Both the position numbers and the translations under genes were made by a program. A stretch of DNA of 64,000 nt from an uncultured Ruminococcus sp. Its GTDB lineage: Bacteria; Bacillota; Clostridia; Lachnospirales; Lachnospiraceae. A model generated the notes under the pieces. The model ran no database searches. It was given only the letters and a program-made list of their open reading frames with translations, and was not told the origin of the DNA. Shown one piece after another: positions 54,906-62,906 of this stretch. Each line of letters opens with the position of its first letter. Within the stretch, counting starts at the first letter, position 1. The stretch spans positions 21,959 to 85,958 of the forward strand of contig CAKRLG010000009.1 of assembly GCA_934359255.1 (NCBI GenBank), written 5' to 3'.

Positions 54906-56531
54906 TTATTCTCCGGTAGCTTCCCGGTAGGCTTCGCTTCCCACCTCGCTCCAGGATGTTTTTTCTCCGGAGATCACTTCTCCCGTCGTCTTATTCACTG
55001 CATAGAATCCCAGCAACTGGGTATCTTTTCCTGTTTCCACCCTCTCATAGACAAACAATTCGCACTCTCCATTCTTTGATGTCCGGTCATAGACCAGACG
55101 ATTGTCCCAGCTGTTACCATTCTCTTCACCGCTTTCAAAAACAGCATAAAAGTTTCCCTTGGCATTACAGCTTGCAGTCACCTGAGAGACATCCCCTTCC
55201 TCTGTGATCTCACCATGTTCTTTCATGTAAGTATAGACTGCCCGTGCCTGAGACATCAGCGGATCTTCTGTTTCGGTATCTGCTCCGTTCTCTGCGGTTT
55301 CATCTATATTTGTATCTGTCGTATTCTCTTCGGTTGTCTGATCTTCTTCGGTTCCGCTATCATTCTGTATTTCCCCATCGGATATCTGTTCTGTCGAATC
55401 GTCTTCCAGTGTTTCCTCGGAGATTCCATATTCGATAAACTCATCCAGTGTCAGCGTTCGGCGAAAAAACAGTCCTACCGCTTTGTTATAATAATACTCC
55501 GGCGGATCCAGCCAGTTTTCATGCTTTATCTCGATCACACCATTCGACTGTACCTCTACCTCCGCATCACTTCCGAGAATCTGAGCCACCTGTACCAGAC
55601 CATTTCCCAGAAAGAGACAGATCCAGAGAATCACCAGAAAGATTTTCTGCACAGTCTTTGCACCCTTTCCTTTTTCCGTCTGTTTTCCGATCAGCTGGAA
55701 CAGCTTGACCAGCCAGTACAACGTGAGCACTGTCCACCCAAAGAAAAGAACGAAAAAGGAGGCATACACAACCCAGTCTCTGTAATGATACCGCCAGGAC
55801 AGTAACCCATTGACTCCATAATAGATACCGGTATACAAAATCAGAATCGCAGCCAGCGTCGTAACTACCGGACGGGTGGCTTTCTGTTCTTCCCAGGCAC
55901 TTACCGCCAGCACCAGTTTGTCCGGATTGCTTTCCGGTAAAAACAGGCTTTCGATTTCTTCCTGTGATAACTGCTGCGGTTTTCGCGGAATCGCATAACA
56001 GCTGGTCAGCGCTTCCTGCCAGCCCTCCTGTGCGTCCAGATAAACGGCTGCTGCCTGATAAAAATAAAAACTGCGAAGCTGTGCTACATTTAACTTTTCC
56101 CTTTTCACCAGCTCCAATGCCTGCAGCGCCATCTGCGGACGATGTAACTCGATCTGCTGCCTTGCCATCTGCAACAGGGTGATGGAACGAAGTTTTTCGT
56201 TCTTTTTATATAAGGTACGATACATGGCGTAATTATAATCATGCCGCTCCTGTACTTCCCGTTTTCTCATCCGTACGACATCGATCCGATTGCGTGCAAC
56301 CAGTAACAGCATCAGAAACACTGCCACAGAACAAAACAGCAGAACGATGGATTTTAACATATCATTCGTATAATCGTCTCTTTTCAGTGTCAGATACAGC
56401 AGGATATAAGTAAGAATCGCTGCCAGGGCGATCAGGATACGATAGATCCGCTGTCTCCGAAGCCGCCACAACCCCAGCCGGTATCCTCTGGTTGGTGGCG
56501 TGGACGGGTTGGAAAGGTCGTAATAATTCAT
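54906..56531 (-). CDS. Membrane protein of unknown function with acidic linker
   Basis: I do not recognise a family for this 541-residue protein. The N-terminus (TPPTRGYRLGLWRLRRQR) is basic and cytoplasmic. Predicted membrane segments are at about 31-49, 60-79, 221-240, 253-276 and 296-317. Residues 100-215 form a helical, TPR-like cytoplasmic region. Residues 375-425 are an acidic Asp/Glu/Thr-rich linker. The C-terminal 110 residues are a soluble strand-rich domain (YAVFESGEENGNSWDNRLVYDRTSKNG..FYAVNKTTGEV). It is adjacent to a membrane-bound XRE regulator but in a separate unit. Confidence 0.75.
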   Translation of the reverse strand: MNYYDLSNPSTPPTRGYRLGLWRLRRQRIYRILIALAAILTYILLYLTLKRDDYTNDMLKSIVLLFCSVAVFLMLLLVARNRIDVVRMRKREVQERHDYNYAMYRTLYKKNEKLRSITLLQMARQQIELHRPQMALQALELVKREKLNVAQLRSFYFYQAAAVYLDAQEGWQEALTSCYAIPRKPQQLSQEEIESLFLPESNPDKLVLAVSAWEEQKATRPVVTTLAAILILYTGIYYGVNGLLSWRYHYRDWVVYASFFVLFFGWTVLTLYWLVKLFQLIGKQTEKGKGAKTVQKIFLVILWICLFLGNGLVQVAQILGSDAEVEVQSNGVIEIKHENWLDPPEYYYNKAVGLFFRRTLTLDEFIEYGISEETLEDDSTEQISDGEIQNDSGTEEDQTTEENTTDTNIDETAENGADTETEDPLMSQARAVYTYMKEHGEITEEGDVSQVTASCNAKGNFYAVFESGEENGNSWDNRLVYDRTSKNGECELFVYERVETGKDTQLLGFYAVNKTTGEVISGEKTSWSEVGSEAYREATGE

Positions 56532-56846
56532 TGTGTGTTCACCTCACATCAGGATAATCTACTCTGTTTTCTTTCCCTCATCCCATTTATCTTATCTTTC
56601 TTACAGCAGATACGCAAGACTAATTTTCTTACGTTTTCTTTTCAACCCGACTTAGAAAATACACTACTCCGCATTTTCCCCCGATCAGCACGATCGTTTC
56701 CTGTGTCTTATTTAAGCACAGATTTTTACTCATTGCCTGCATAAACATACAAAAAGTGGTGAAATTTCAGATTTTTCTGTTTTTCACCACTTTTTTGTTA
56801 TATGCCTATTGTTTATTCATGGATTTCATCGCACATTTTAATCTGC
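56532..56846. other. 315-nt intergenic region before the XRE gene end
   Basis: It contains the XRE gene's terminator (56751-56795). The part near 56532-56600 must hold the membrane-protein promoter, but no clear -35/-10 pair was found. No ORF is convincing. Confidence 0.4.
56751..56795 (-). terminator. Terminator after the XRE regulator gene
   Basis: AAAAAGTGGTGAAA (56751) pairs with TTTCACCACTTTTT (56782-56795), 14 bp perfect, 17-nt loop, with T5 on the minus strand. It lies 52 nt past the gene stop. Confidence 0.85.
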
Positions 56847-57911
56847 TTATTCTCCGGAGAGATCCATTTCTTTTTCCGGTATACCCTGTGATTGGATGAC
56901 AAATCCATCTCTCGCATCAAACCGGATCACATACTCATATTCGCTCTCCTGTCCTTCTTTTGCAGCTTCGGCATCTACATAATAACTGAGTCGGATATGA
57001 TACAGATTTTTCTTTTCTTTCCAGGATTCATCCCCAACGATCCAGTCTTCTTCCAGATGCTTTTCATTTTTCAACAGTGTCTTCGCATACTGCTGCGCAC
57101 TGCTCCACACACCGCTGTCACCTTTTTGTCTCTGTATCGTCCCCTGATACTGCCAGAGTGTCGCACATAAAAGTACGCCCATGATCAGAGAAAACAGCAC
57201 TGTTTTATAGAGTTTCACTTTTTTCTGTCTCTGCTGCCGGATCGCACGGAAGGTTCCCATCATAAGCATGACAATCACAAACAGATACCATACCGTCCAG
57301 AAAATTTCCTGCTGCGTGTCGATTCCTCCGGGCAGAAGTTCGCCAAGCTGTTCGCCCCAGACATACTGCATCAGCGCCAGCAAAAATCCAACCGAAAGAA
57401 TCGCCGCAACGCCATAGATTTTCCGACTCTCTGCATCGTCGATATTCTGGAAGAAATACCAGAGCGACACAAAGACGGTTGCAGCTATGCCGCCGACCAC
57501 CAGTGCTCCGCCAAAACTTGCCAGTTTTGTCATCCATACGATGATGGTGATCGCAGCCAGCACGATCCCGGCGATCACATTGGCATTTCGATCCTGTTTT
57601 TTCTGCTGTCTGGAAATATCCCCTGCATTCTGTAACATTTCAGCCACCTCGCCCTGTGTATAGCGGAATTCTTCCGGCTGCTGGTCCTGTTTTTCCGTTT
57701 CCTGTCTTTCGGAACGCATCAGTTCCAGAACGGAGATTCCAAGTGCCTGCGCCAGCGGCTCCAGTGTCTGAATATCCGGAAAGCCCAGCCCCCGCTCCCA
57801 ACGGCTGATGGCTTTATCTGTCACATGAATCTTCCCGGCAAGTTCTGCCTGTGTCATTTTTTTCTCTTTTCGTATCCCGGCGATAAACTGCCCGAATTTT
57901 TTTGCTTCCAT
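56847..57911 (-). CDS. XRE-family regulator with membrane domain
   Basis: A 354-residue protein: Cro/C1-type helix-turn-helix at 7-60 (FGQFIAGIRKEKKMTQAELAGKIHVTDKAISRWERGLGFPD, pattern only), a charged linker, and then five hydrophobic segments from about 109 to 250. A C-terminal extracellular or cytoplasmic domain reads YHIRLSYYVDAEAAKEGQESEYEYVIRFDARDG. Membrane-anchored XRE proteins of this type are common in Firmicutes with unknown inputs. GGAGG precedes the Met at 57911 by 12 nt; an earlier Met at 57980 adds 23 unlikely residues. Confidence 0.82.
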   Translation of the reverse strand: MEAKKFGQFIAGIRKEKKMTQAELAGKIHVTDKAISRWERGLGFPDIQTLEPLAQALGISVLELMRSERQETEKQDQQPEEFRYTQGEVAEMLQNAGDISRQQKKQDRNANVIAGIVLAAITIIVWMTKLASFGGALVVGGIAATVFVSLWYFFQNIDDAESRKIYGVAAILSVGFLLALMQYVWGEQLGELLPGGIDTQQEIFWTVWYLFVIVMLMMGTFRAIRQQRQKKVKLYKTVLFSLIMGVLLCATLWQYQGTIQRQKGDSGVWSSAQQYAKTLLKNEKHLEEDWIVGDESWKEKKNLYHIRLSYYVDAEAAKEGQESEYEYVIRFDARDGFVIQSQGIPEKEMDLSGE

Positions 57912-58032
57912 GTTCTGTCGCTTCCTCCCCTGTTGTTCTATGTATTCCCCAAAACTGCCTGTCTGCCCTCCGTCAGGCATGTTTTTACAGTAACAGCATA
58001 GGCGAATCTAAGGGATTTTGTCAATCTACGAA

Positions 58033-58890
58033 TCATTTACCCTGATGTTTACTGAGGAAATCACGGATTGTCCGCACATACGCGTCTACTTTCAGGACTG
58101 TAGAAAGATGTCCTCCCGATACATATTGTATTTCCGGGTTATGCATCAGCTGAATCAGATTTTTCTGCATTTCTCCCGAGAAGAAATCCTGATCCGGAAG
58201 TATCAGTAAAATGTTTCCTTTCAGCTGTGCAAAATCATCCGCAGTCACCGGCTTCTGATTCATCAGATCAGCCAGCAGGCTGGAAATGTGGACATCTTTT
58301 TCCTGTTTGTAATCTTTAAAAATTGTTTCGAACATATCCTGTTCATACGCAATCTCTTCTTTACTTTCATTTCGAATATGGCTCATGCCGGCTTTGATCA
58401 GTTTTGGTTTCATTTTTTCATAATTGCCATGTTTCATAATAAACACCATAACCGGTGCAAGGAAATATTTTTTCTTAAGGCTTTTGAGTGTGTTCTCATC
58501 CATTCCGCCTGTCGAGATCAGAACCAGTCCTCCGACCTCGCCGTGATACATCTGTGTGTAAATCTGTGCAACCATACCTCCGTCGCTCGCTCCGACAAAG
58601 ACCGGCTGTGTAATTCCAAGTTTCTGAAAGAATGCATGCATTCCCCTGACCAGTTCCTGATTGGTTCTCAGTTCCTGCGGATAATCAAAAAGTAAAACCT
58701 GATAGTCGGAAGATAGGGCATCGACATACCCCATCCACATCTCCATCGTGTTCATTCCTCCGTTTAACAGTACCAGCGTTTTTCCATCCTTTTTTCCACT
58801 TAACACATAATGAAAAGTGCTTCCTTCAACAATACTTGCCTTATATGTATGTGCCGCCCTGAATATTTTTAAATCTTCTGAATATGACAT
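58033..58890 (-). CDS. Alpha/beta hydrolase
   Basis: A 285-residue alpha/beta-hydrolase-fold protein. LVLLNGGMNTMEMW is the oxyanion strand, nucleophile Ser102 lies in FVGASDGGMVAQIY (GxSxG), a late ILPDQDFFSG gives the acid, and SGGHLSTVL the histidine. No signal peptide. The substrate (ester, lipid or epoxide) is not predictable. It stands alone on the minus strand. Confidence 0.9.
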   Translation of the reverse strand: MSYSEDLKIFRAAHTYKASIVEGSTFHYVLSGKKDGKTLVLLNGGMNTMEMWMGYVDALSSDYQVLLFDYPQELRTNQELVRGMHAFFQKLGITQPVFVGASDGGMVAQIYTQMYHGEVGGLVLISTGGMDENTLKSLKKKYFLAPVMVFIMKHGNYEKMKPKLIKAGMSHIRNESKEEIAYEQDMFETIFKDYKQEKDVHISSLLADLMNQKPVTADDFAQLKGNILLILPDQDFFSGEMQKNLIQLMHNPEIQYVSGGHLSTVLKVDAYVRTIRDFLSKHQGK

Positions 58891-59056
58891 TGTATTTTTT
58901 CCTCTTACAATCAGTGGTTAGTATTACCTAACTTCTATTCTAGCACATATTTTTTATATTTCCAACCTTTGATATTCCTGTAATTCTGCTAACCTCGCTG
59001 ATTTGATAATATTCTTCCTTCATGTTTTCCCTTACAATGTCCGAATTATATGTATG

Positions 59057-59227
59057 TTATTCGTAGTCGATTCTTTCGATTTTAAAGATTACCGGACGCG
59101 TACCGTCAGAGTAACCGGTAATCATTTCATTTTCGTTTTTCATCCAGCCTTTCATGATTGATCCGCCCTGCAGACCAGTATAAATATAACGAGGGCATGT
59201 AATATATTCTTCTTTTATAGCTTGCAT
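59057..59227 (-). CDS. Small protein of 56 residues, unknown function
   Basis: A short ORF with a good ribosome-binding site (AAGGAG 9 nt before ATG at 59227) and no sign of decay. It starts MQAIKEEYITCPRYIYTGLQ, continues with GGSIMKGWMKNENEMITGY and ends VIFKIERIDYE. It is strand-rich by composition with one Cys and no membrane segment. I recognise no family. It lies alone between an alpha/beta hydrolase and the CsoR gene; 58891-59056 shows nothing else. Confidence 0.7.
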   Translation of the reverse strand: MQAIKEEYITCPRYIYTGLQGGSIMKGWMKNENEMITGYSDGTRPVIFKIERIDYE

Positions 59228-59344
59228 ATACTTATTCTCCTTTTCACATTTTTCATAAATTTATCTGTTTCATTATCAATAATTTTTATAAAAAAATAGA
59301 TGAACCATTTCCGGCTCATCCACTTTTCTACTTGCATCTGACAA

Positions 59345-59620
59345 TTATTTCATATTAGCAAATCGTTCTACTGCTTTTGTAAACTGTTCAATTGTTTTAT
59401 CCGCATCACCATGCTCGATACCATCTCTGACACAATGTTTGATATGTCCCTCTAAAACGACCTTTCCACATCCATGAAGAGCTGATTTTGCGGCATTAAT
59501 CTGAGAAAGAATATCTTCACACGGAACATCCTCGTCAATCATGCGATCAATTGCCTGTACCTGGCCAATAATTTTTTTTAAACGACGATGTAAATTATCT
59601 GCATCCATACATTGCTTCAT
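59345..59620 (-). CDS. CsoR/FrmR-family metal-sensing repressor
   Basis: A 91-residue four-helix repressor of the CsoR family. The CsoR-type ligand set is present: Cys34 (DVPCEDIL), His59 and Cys63 in HIKHC, spaced as in copper sensors. GGAGG lies 8 nt before the Met at 59620. Sensors of this family derepress when Cu(I) or other ligands bind. No copper ATPase or chaperone is adjacent, so its target is itself or distant. A GGGGTATA element (59643-59650) upstream might be half of an operator. Confidence 0.88.
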   Translation of the reverse strand: MKQCMDADNLHRRLKKIIGQVQAIDRMIDEDVPCEDILSQINAAKSALHGCGKVVLEGHIKHCVRDGIEHGDADKTIEQFTKAVERFANMK

Positions 59621-59716
59621 ATCAAATTCCTCCATACAGTAAGGGGTATATGTTTATTGTACTGTACCGGTTAAATAAAGTCAATTTACCATTTGATTTT
59701 ATTTCCCTAAAGGGTG

Positions 59717-60685
59717 TTACTGGGCAAGATACGCGATTTCTTCATCGGAAAGTTTCAACAGCAGTGCTTCCCTGTTCGCCTTCATCCTGTCTGCTTTTGA
59801 CATACTCGCGATAGCGAAAATATTCAGCGGCTGGGAAAATATCCAGCTCATGGCAATCTGTGCTACCGTCACCCCATGTTTTTCTGCAAGAATCTCACAG
59901 CGGCGGAGACGTTCAAAATTATCCGGACACGCATATCCTTTCATAGCAAGAGAATCCAGATAGTCTTCTGCATGATCAGCATTCACACTTTTCATCCTGC
60001 CGGAGAAAAATCCTCTGCCAAGAGACGCATACGCGATCACCGGCATCTGATTTTTTTCATACCATGCTCTGGCCTCTATATTCTCCGGACCAGAGATATT
60101 GACACATCCGCCACCCCACGGATCTTCGATCTGTCTGGCCAGACAGAAATTCGGGCTGGACACGGAAAACGGGATCAAATTGTGTTTGTAGGCATATTCA
60201 TTGGCCTCCTCGATCCTTGTATGTGTCCAGTTCGATGCACCAAACGCACCGATGTTTCCCTCTTCATGCATGGCATTGAAGGTTTCCACGGCTACTGCAA
60301 CCTCCGTATCCGGATCGTCCCGGTGGAGCATATAGATATCAATATAATCGGTTTTCAGCTCTTCCAGTGACTTTTTCAGGTCTTTTCGCATCTCTTTTTC
60401 GTTCACCCGTTTGTTCCACATGGCATCCGGATGACCGCATTTGCTGAGAATGACTACCTCTTCCCGTCTGCCACTCTTTTCCAGCCAGTTGCCAAAGGAA
60501 TGCTCCGCTTCCATATATACCCTTGCCGTATCAAAAGCATTGATTCCATTGGCCAGAGCCGCCTCAAAAAAATCCGTTCCATCTGCCCCGTCCTGGATCG
60601 GTGAAAATGCAGTTCCCGCAAAAATTCGGGATACTTTTTTGTCTACATAAGGAATCGAAGCGTATAAATTCTCCTTGTTTTCCAT
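59717..60685 (-). CDS. Aldo/keto reductase
   Basis: A 322-residue NAD(P)H-dependent carbonyl reductase with the TIM-barrel AKR signature: FDTARVYMEAEHSFGNWLEKSGRREEVVILSKCG, YIDIYMLHRDDPD (conserved His) and a C-terminal NADPH-binding segment (IAMSWIFSQPLNIFAIASMSKADRM). Tyr, Lys and Asp catalytic residues are present in those blocks. It precedes the CsoR gene's neighbourhood on the same strand by 97 nt but shares no clear link. Substrate unknown. Confidence 0.9.
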   Translation of the reverse strand: MENKENLYASIPYVDKKVSRIFAGTAFSPIQDGADGTDFFEAALANGINAFDTARVYMEAEHSFGNWLEKSGRREEVVILSKCGHPDAMWNKRVNEKEMRKDLKKSLEELKTDYIDIYMLHRDDPDTEVAVAVETFNAMHEEGNIGAFGASNWTHTRIEEANEYAYKHNLIPFSVSSPNFCLARQIEDPWGGGCVNISGPENIEARAWYEKNQMPVIAYASLGRGFFSGRMKSVNADHAEDYLDSLAMKGYACPDNFERLRRCEILAEKHGVTVAQIAMSWIFSQPLNIFAIASMSKADRMKANREALLLKLSDEEIAYLAQ

Positions 60686-60833
60686 GTCTGTTCTTCCTTT
60701 CCCCCAATATAAAGTAACAGGTCAGAACTTTTTTCTGCCCGTTCCGGATATCACCAGTTTACCATCTGTGACACTCAGATTCCATAGACAAAACCCTGTT
60801 TTTTACAAAGGTCATATCTTCCTCTGATTTCCT

Positions 60834-61601
60834 TTATATCGCCAATACAGAATCCATGCATAATATAAGCGCATATTCATATGCATTGCCGCCCCAGTCT
60901 CTCTCATCGTATCTGTCAACCTCGGCAAGACTGTCCGCCGTATATAATATCATTCCCCAGGTCACATCCCTGAATGCCGCACAGGCGGCAAGTGCTGAAC
61001 ATTCCATTTCTACTACTGAGCATCCCTCTGCCTTCCTGTACGCAACCTTTTCTTTTGTTTCACGATAAAATCCATCGGTTGACCAGGTAAATACTTCCTG
61101 ATATTTCATCCCGTGTTCCAGTATCGTCTTTTCGATCGCTTTTCTTGCCCTTTTATTAATTTCCATAAATCTCGAAGGCGCAGCATAATGGTATGAGGTT
61201 CCTTCATCACGCAAAGCTTTCTCCGGTATTAGAAAAGTTCCTTCTGCGAACTCCTCCAACGCTCCACAACTGCCTGCAGAGATAATTTCATGCACCCCAT
61301 ATCCAATCAGCCAGTCCAGAATCTGCGTGGCAGCTGCCGCACCCACCGGTGCCTGACAAAGTACAATTTTTTCACCTTTATATGTTGTTATATAAACAGG
61401 ATATTTTTTGGTCATACTGATAAAATACGATACAATCTGCGCTCCGTTCTTCTCCGCATATTCATCAATGTATTCGCCAAGAAAGGCAAATACACATTTT
61501 TTTGGAAGAACCAGATTCAGGTTCTCATGCACTGGGCTGAGCACTGCCGTTTGTTCTGTATCAAATTCCAATATTGGTATTTCATTTTTTATAATGCTCA
61601 T
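60834..61601 (-). CDS. Nucleoside phosphorylase (PNP/UdP family)
   Basis: A 255-residue phosphorylase of the purine-nucleoside/uridine phosphorylase superfamily. It has VGAAAATQILDWLIGYGVHEIISAGSCGAL (phosphate/nucleoside-binding strand), EVFTWSTDGFYRET, and VVEMECSALAACAAF with the conserved Glu/Met, and near the end a DSL segment. GGAG lies 7 nt before the Met at 61601; an upstream Met at 61658 is unsupported. Most likely salvages nucleosides. It is on the same strand as rhaD but separated by 227 nt with a terminator. Confidence 0.87.
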   Translation of the reverse strand: MSIIKNEIPILEFDTEQTAVLSPVHENLNLVLPKKCVFAFLGEYIDEYAEKNGAQIVSYFISMTKKYPVYITTYKGEKIVLCQAPVGAAAATQILDWLIGYGVHEIISAGSCGALEEFAEGTFLIPEKALRDEGTSYHYAAPSRFMEINKRARKAIEKTILEHGMKYQEVFTWSTDGFYRETKEKVAYRKAEGCSVVEMECSALAACAAFRDVTWGMILYTADSLAEVDRYDERDWGGNAYEYALILCMDSVLAI

Positions 61602-61763
61602 ATGATTTCTCCTTTTCCCGGTTATTTTCGAAACAGCTTTGTGGTAAGGTAACATCACTAAAATCTGAAAAGTATCTGCCGGAACTGTAATTTTGGTTAT
61701 TTTAACAAAGTATTATCTGTTTTGCAAGACATATTATTTGATCTTGGAGAATATTAATGTATA

Positions 61764-61808
61764 GAAAAGCAGCCGGAACTGCATGTTGCCTTGTTCCTGC
61801 TGCTTTTC
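61764..61808 (-). terminator. Terminator after rhaD
   Basis: GAAAAGCAGCCGGAAC (61764) pairs with GTTCCTGCTGCTTTTC (61793-61808), with one mismatch. It lies 20 nt past the rhaD stop. Confidence 0.65.
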
Positions 61809-61828
61809 ACTTTCAGCTTTTTAAATTT

Positions 61829-62650
61829 TTATTTATCATACAGAAACTCTTCCGGAAGAGTAACATTAAAATCTTTAGCCAGATGTCTGAAATTATCAGG
61901 TGTGATTGTCTGCAGTTTGTCAGGTCTCATTGACAGCATTTTTACCAGAATCTCTGCTGACTTTTCTGCTGTATGCATGAGTCCGAATGTGAGATCAAAA
62001 TCTTCCCCTGCTGCAAACATTCCATGATGGGCCCAGATGGCAAGGTCGTATTTCTTCATAAGCTCACTTGTTGCAACAGCAATCTCTCTTCCGCCCGGAA
62101 CCATCCACGGAACTACGCCGATTCCATCAGGAAATACTACAGGACACTCGGTTGCCATTTCCCAAAGTTCTCTTGTAAAGACCTTATCCTCAAGGGGAAG
62201 GACAAATGTAAGCGCAATAATATTTGTTGTATGTGCATGATATACTACTCTGTAACTTGGATTCTGAAGCTTCTTTACCTCAAGATTCATAAGGTGGCTG
62301 GGCAGTTCGCTTGTCGGTCTTCCACCATTCACAAGTCCCCATACGATACGATAGTTTTCGCCCTTTTCGTCAAGCTCTATCATACAGATAGAATCCTCCG
62401 GCTTGATCATCACGTTTCTGAAGTATTTTCCGCTTCCGGTCACAAGGAAATACTCTCCGGCAAGATTTGGCACTGTTGTTCCGATTGGCTGCCACTCTTT
62501 TGGCTCAAAATTTTCTTTTACTGATTCTACCTCTTCTGCCTTCACGCGATATGAGAGGTTTCCACCGTTCCTTTCGTGCCAGCCCTGTTCCCATCCGTCA
62601 TTTGCCATACGTATAAATCCTTTTACAAATTCTGCATCTAAAAATTTCAT
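61829..62650 (-). CDS. rhaD: Rhamnulose-1-phosphate aldolase
   Basis: A class II aldolase splitting L-rhamnulose 1-phosphate to dihydroxyacetone phosphate and L-lactaldehyde. The 273 residues match E. coli RhaD in length and blocks: WERNGG..LSYRV-type start (HERNGGNLSYR), FLVTGSGKYFRNV, SELPSHLM, the zinc ligands in VYHAHTTNIIALTFVL, TECPVVFPDGIGVVPWMVPG, and WAHHGMFAAG. It is immediately upstream of an isomerase gene in transcription order reversed: the isomerase precedes it on the minus strand, with a repeat element between. Confidence 0.95.
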   Translation of the reverse strand: MKFLDAEFVKGFIRMANDGWEQGWHERNGGNLSYRVKAEEVESVKENFEPKEWQPIGTTVPNLAGEYFLVTGSGKYFRNVMIKPEDSICMIELDEKGENYRIVWGLVNGGRPTSELPSHLMNLEVKKLQNPSYRVVYHAHTTNIIALTFVLPLEDKVFTRELWEMATECPVVFPDGIGVVPWMVPGGREIAVATSELMKKYDLAIWAHHGMFAAGEDFDLTFGLMHTAEKSAEILVKMLSMRPDKLQTITPDNFRHLAKDFNVTLPEEFLYDK

Positions 62651-62764
62651 GATATTTTCCTCACTTTTCTACCATATTTAAACTACTGTTTTCTACCTGA
62701 TTACCTGCTGCAAAGTCATACTACAACATACCTTTTATAGATATGACTATTTTTATCTGCATAC

Positions 62765-62906
62765 GTAACTGTTCAGTACCTTCACAGTTACGTGCCAAAA
62801 TGCATTTAAAATCACCTTCGGTGATGGCATTTTGGCTTGTATGTCTCGGGATTTTGGCATATTCATGCCAAAACACCTCGCGGTACAGTGGCTACTGAAT
62901 AGTTAC
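62765..62906. repeat. 142-bp structured repeat, copy 2
   Basis: Near-identical to the reverse complement of 33821-33961. Ends GTAACTGTTCAGTACC and CTACTGAATAGTTAC are inverted. The internal hairpin TTTTGGCAT-attc-ATGCCAAAA differs from copy 1 by a compensating pair (A-T replaced by G-C). Its end supplies the stop codon of the isomerase gene at 62903-62905. Confidence 0.88.
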
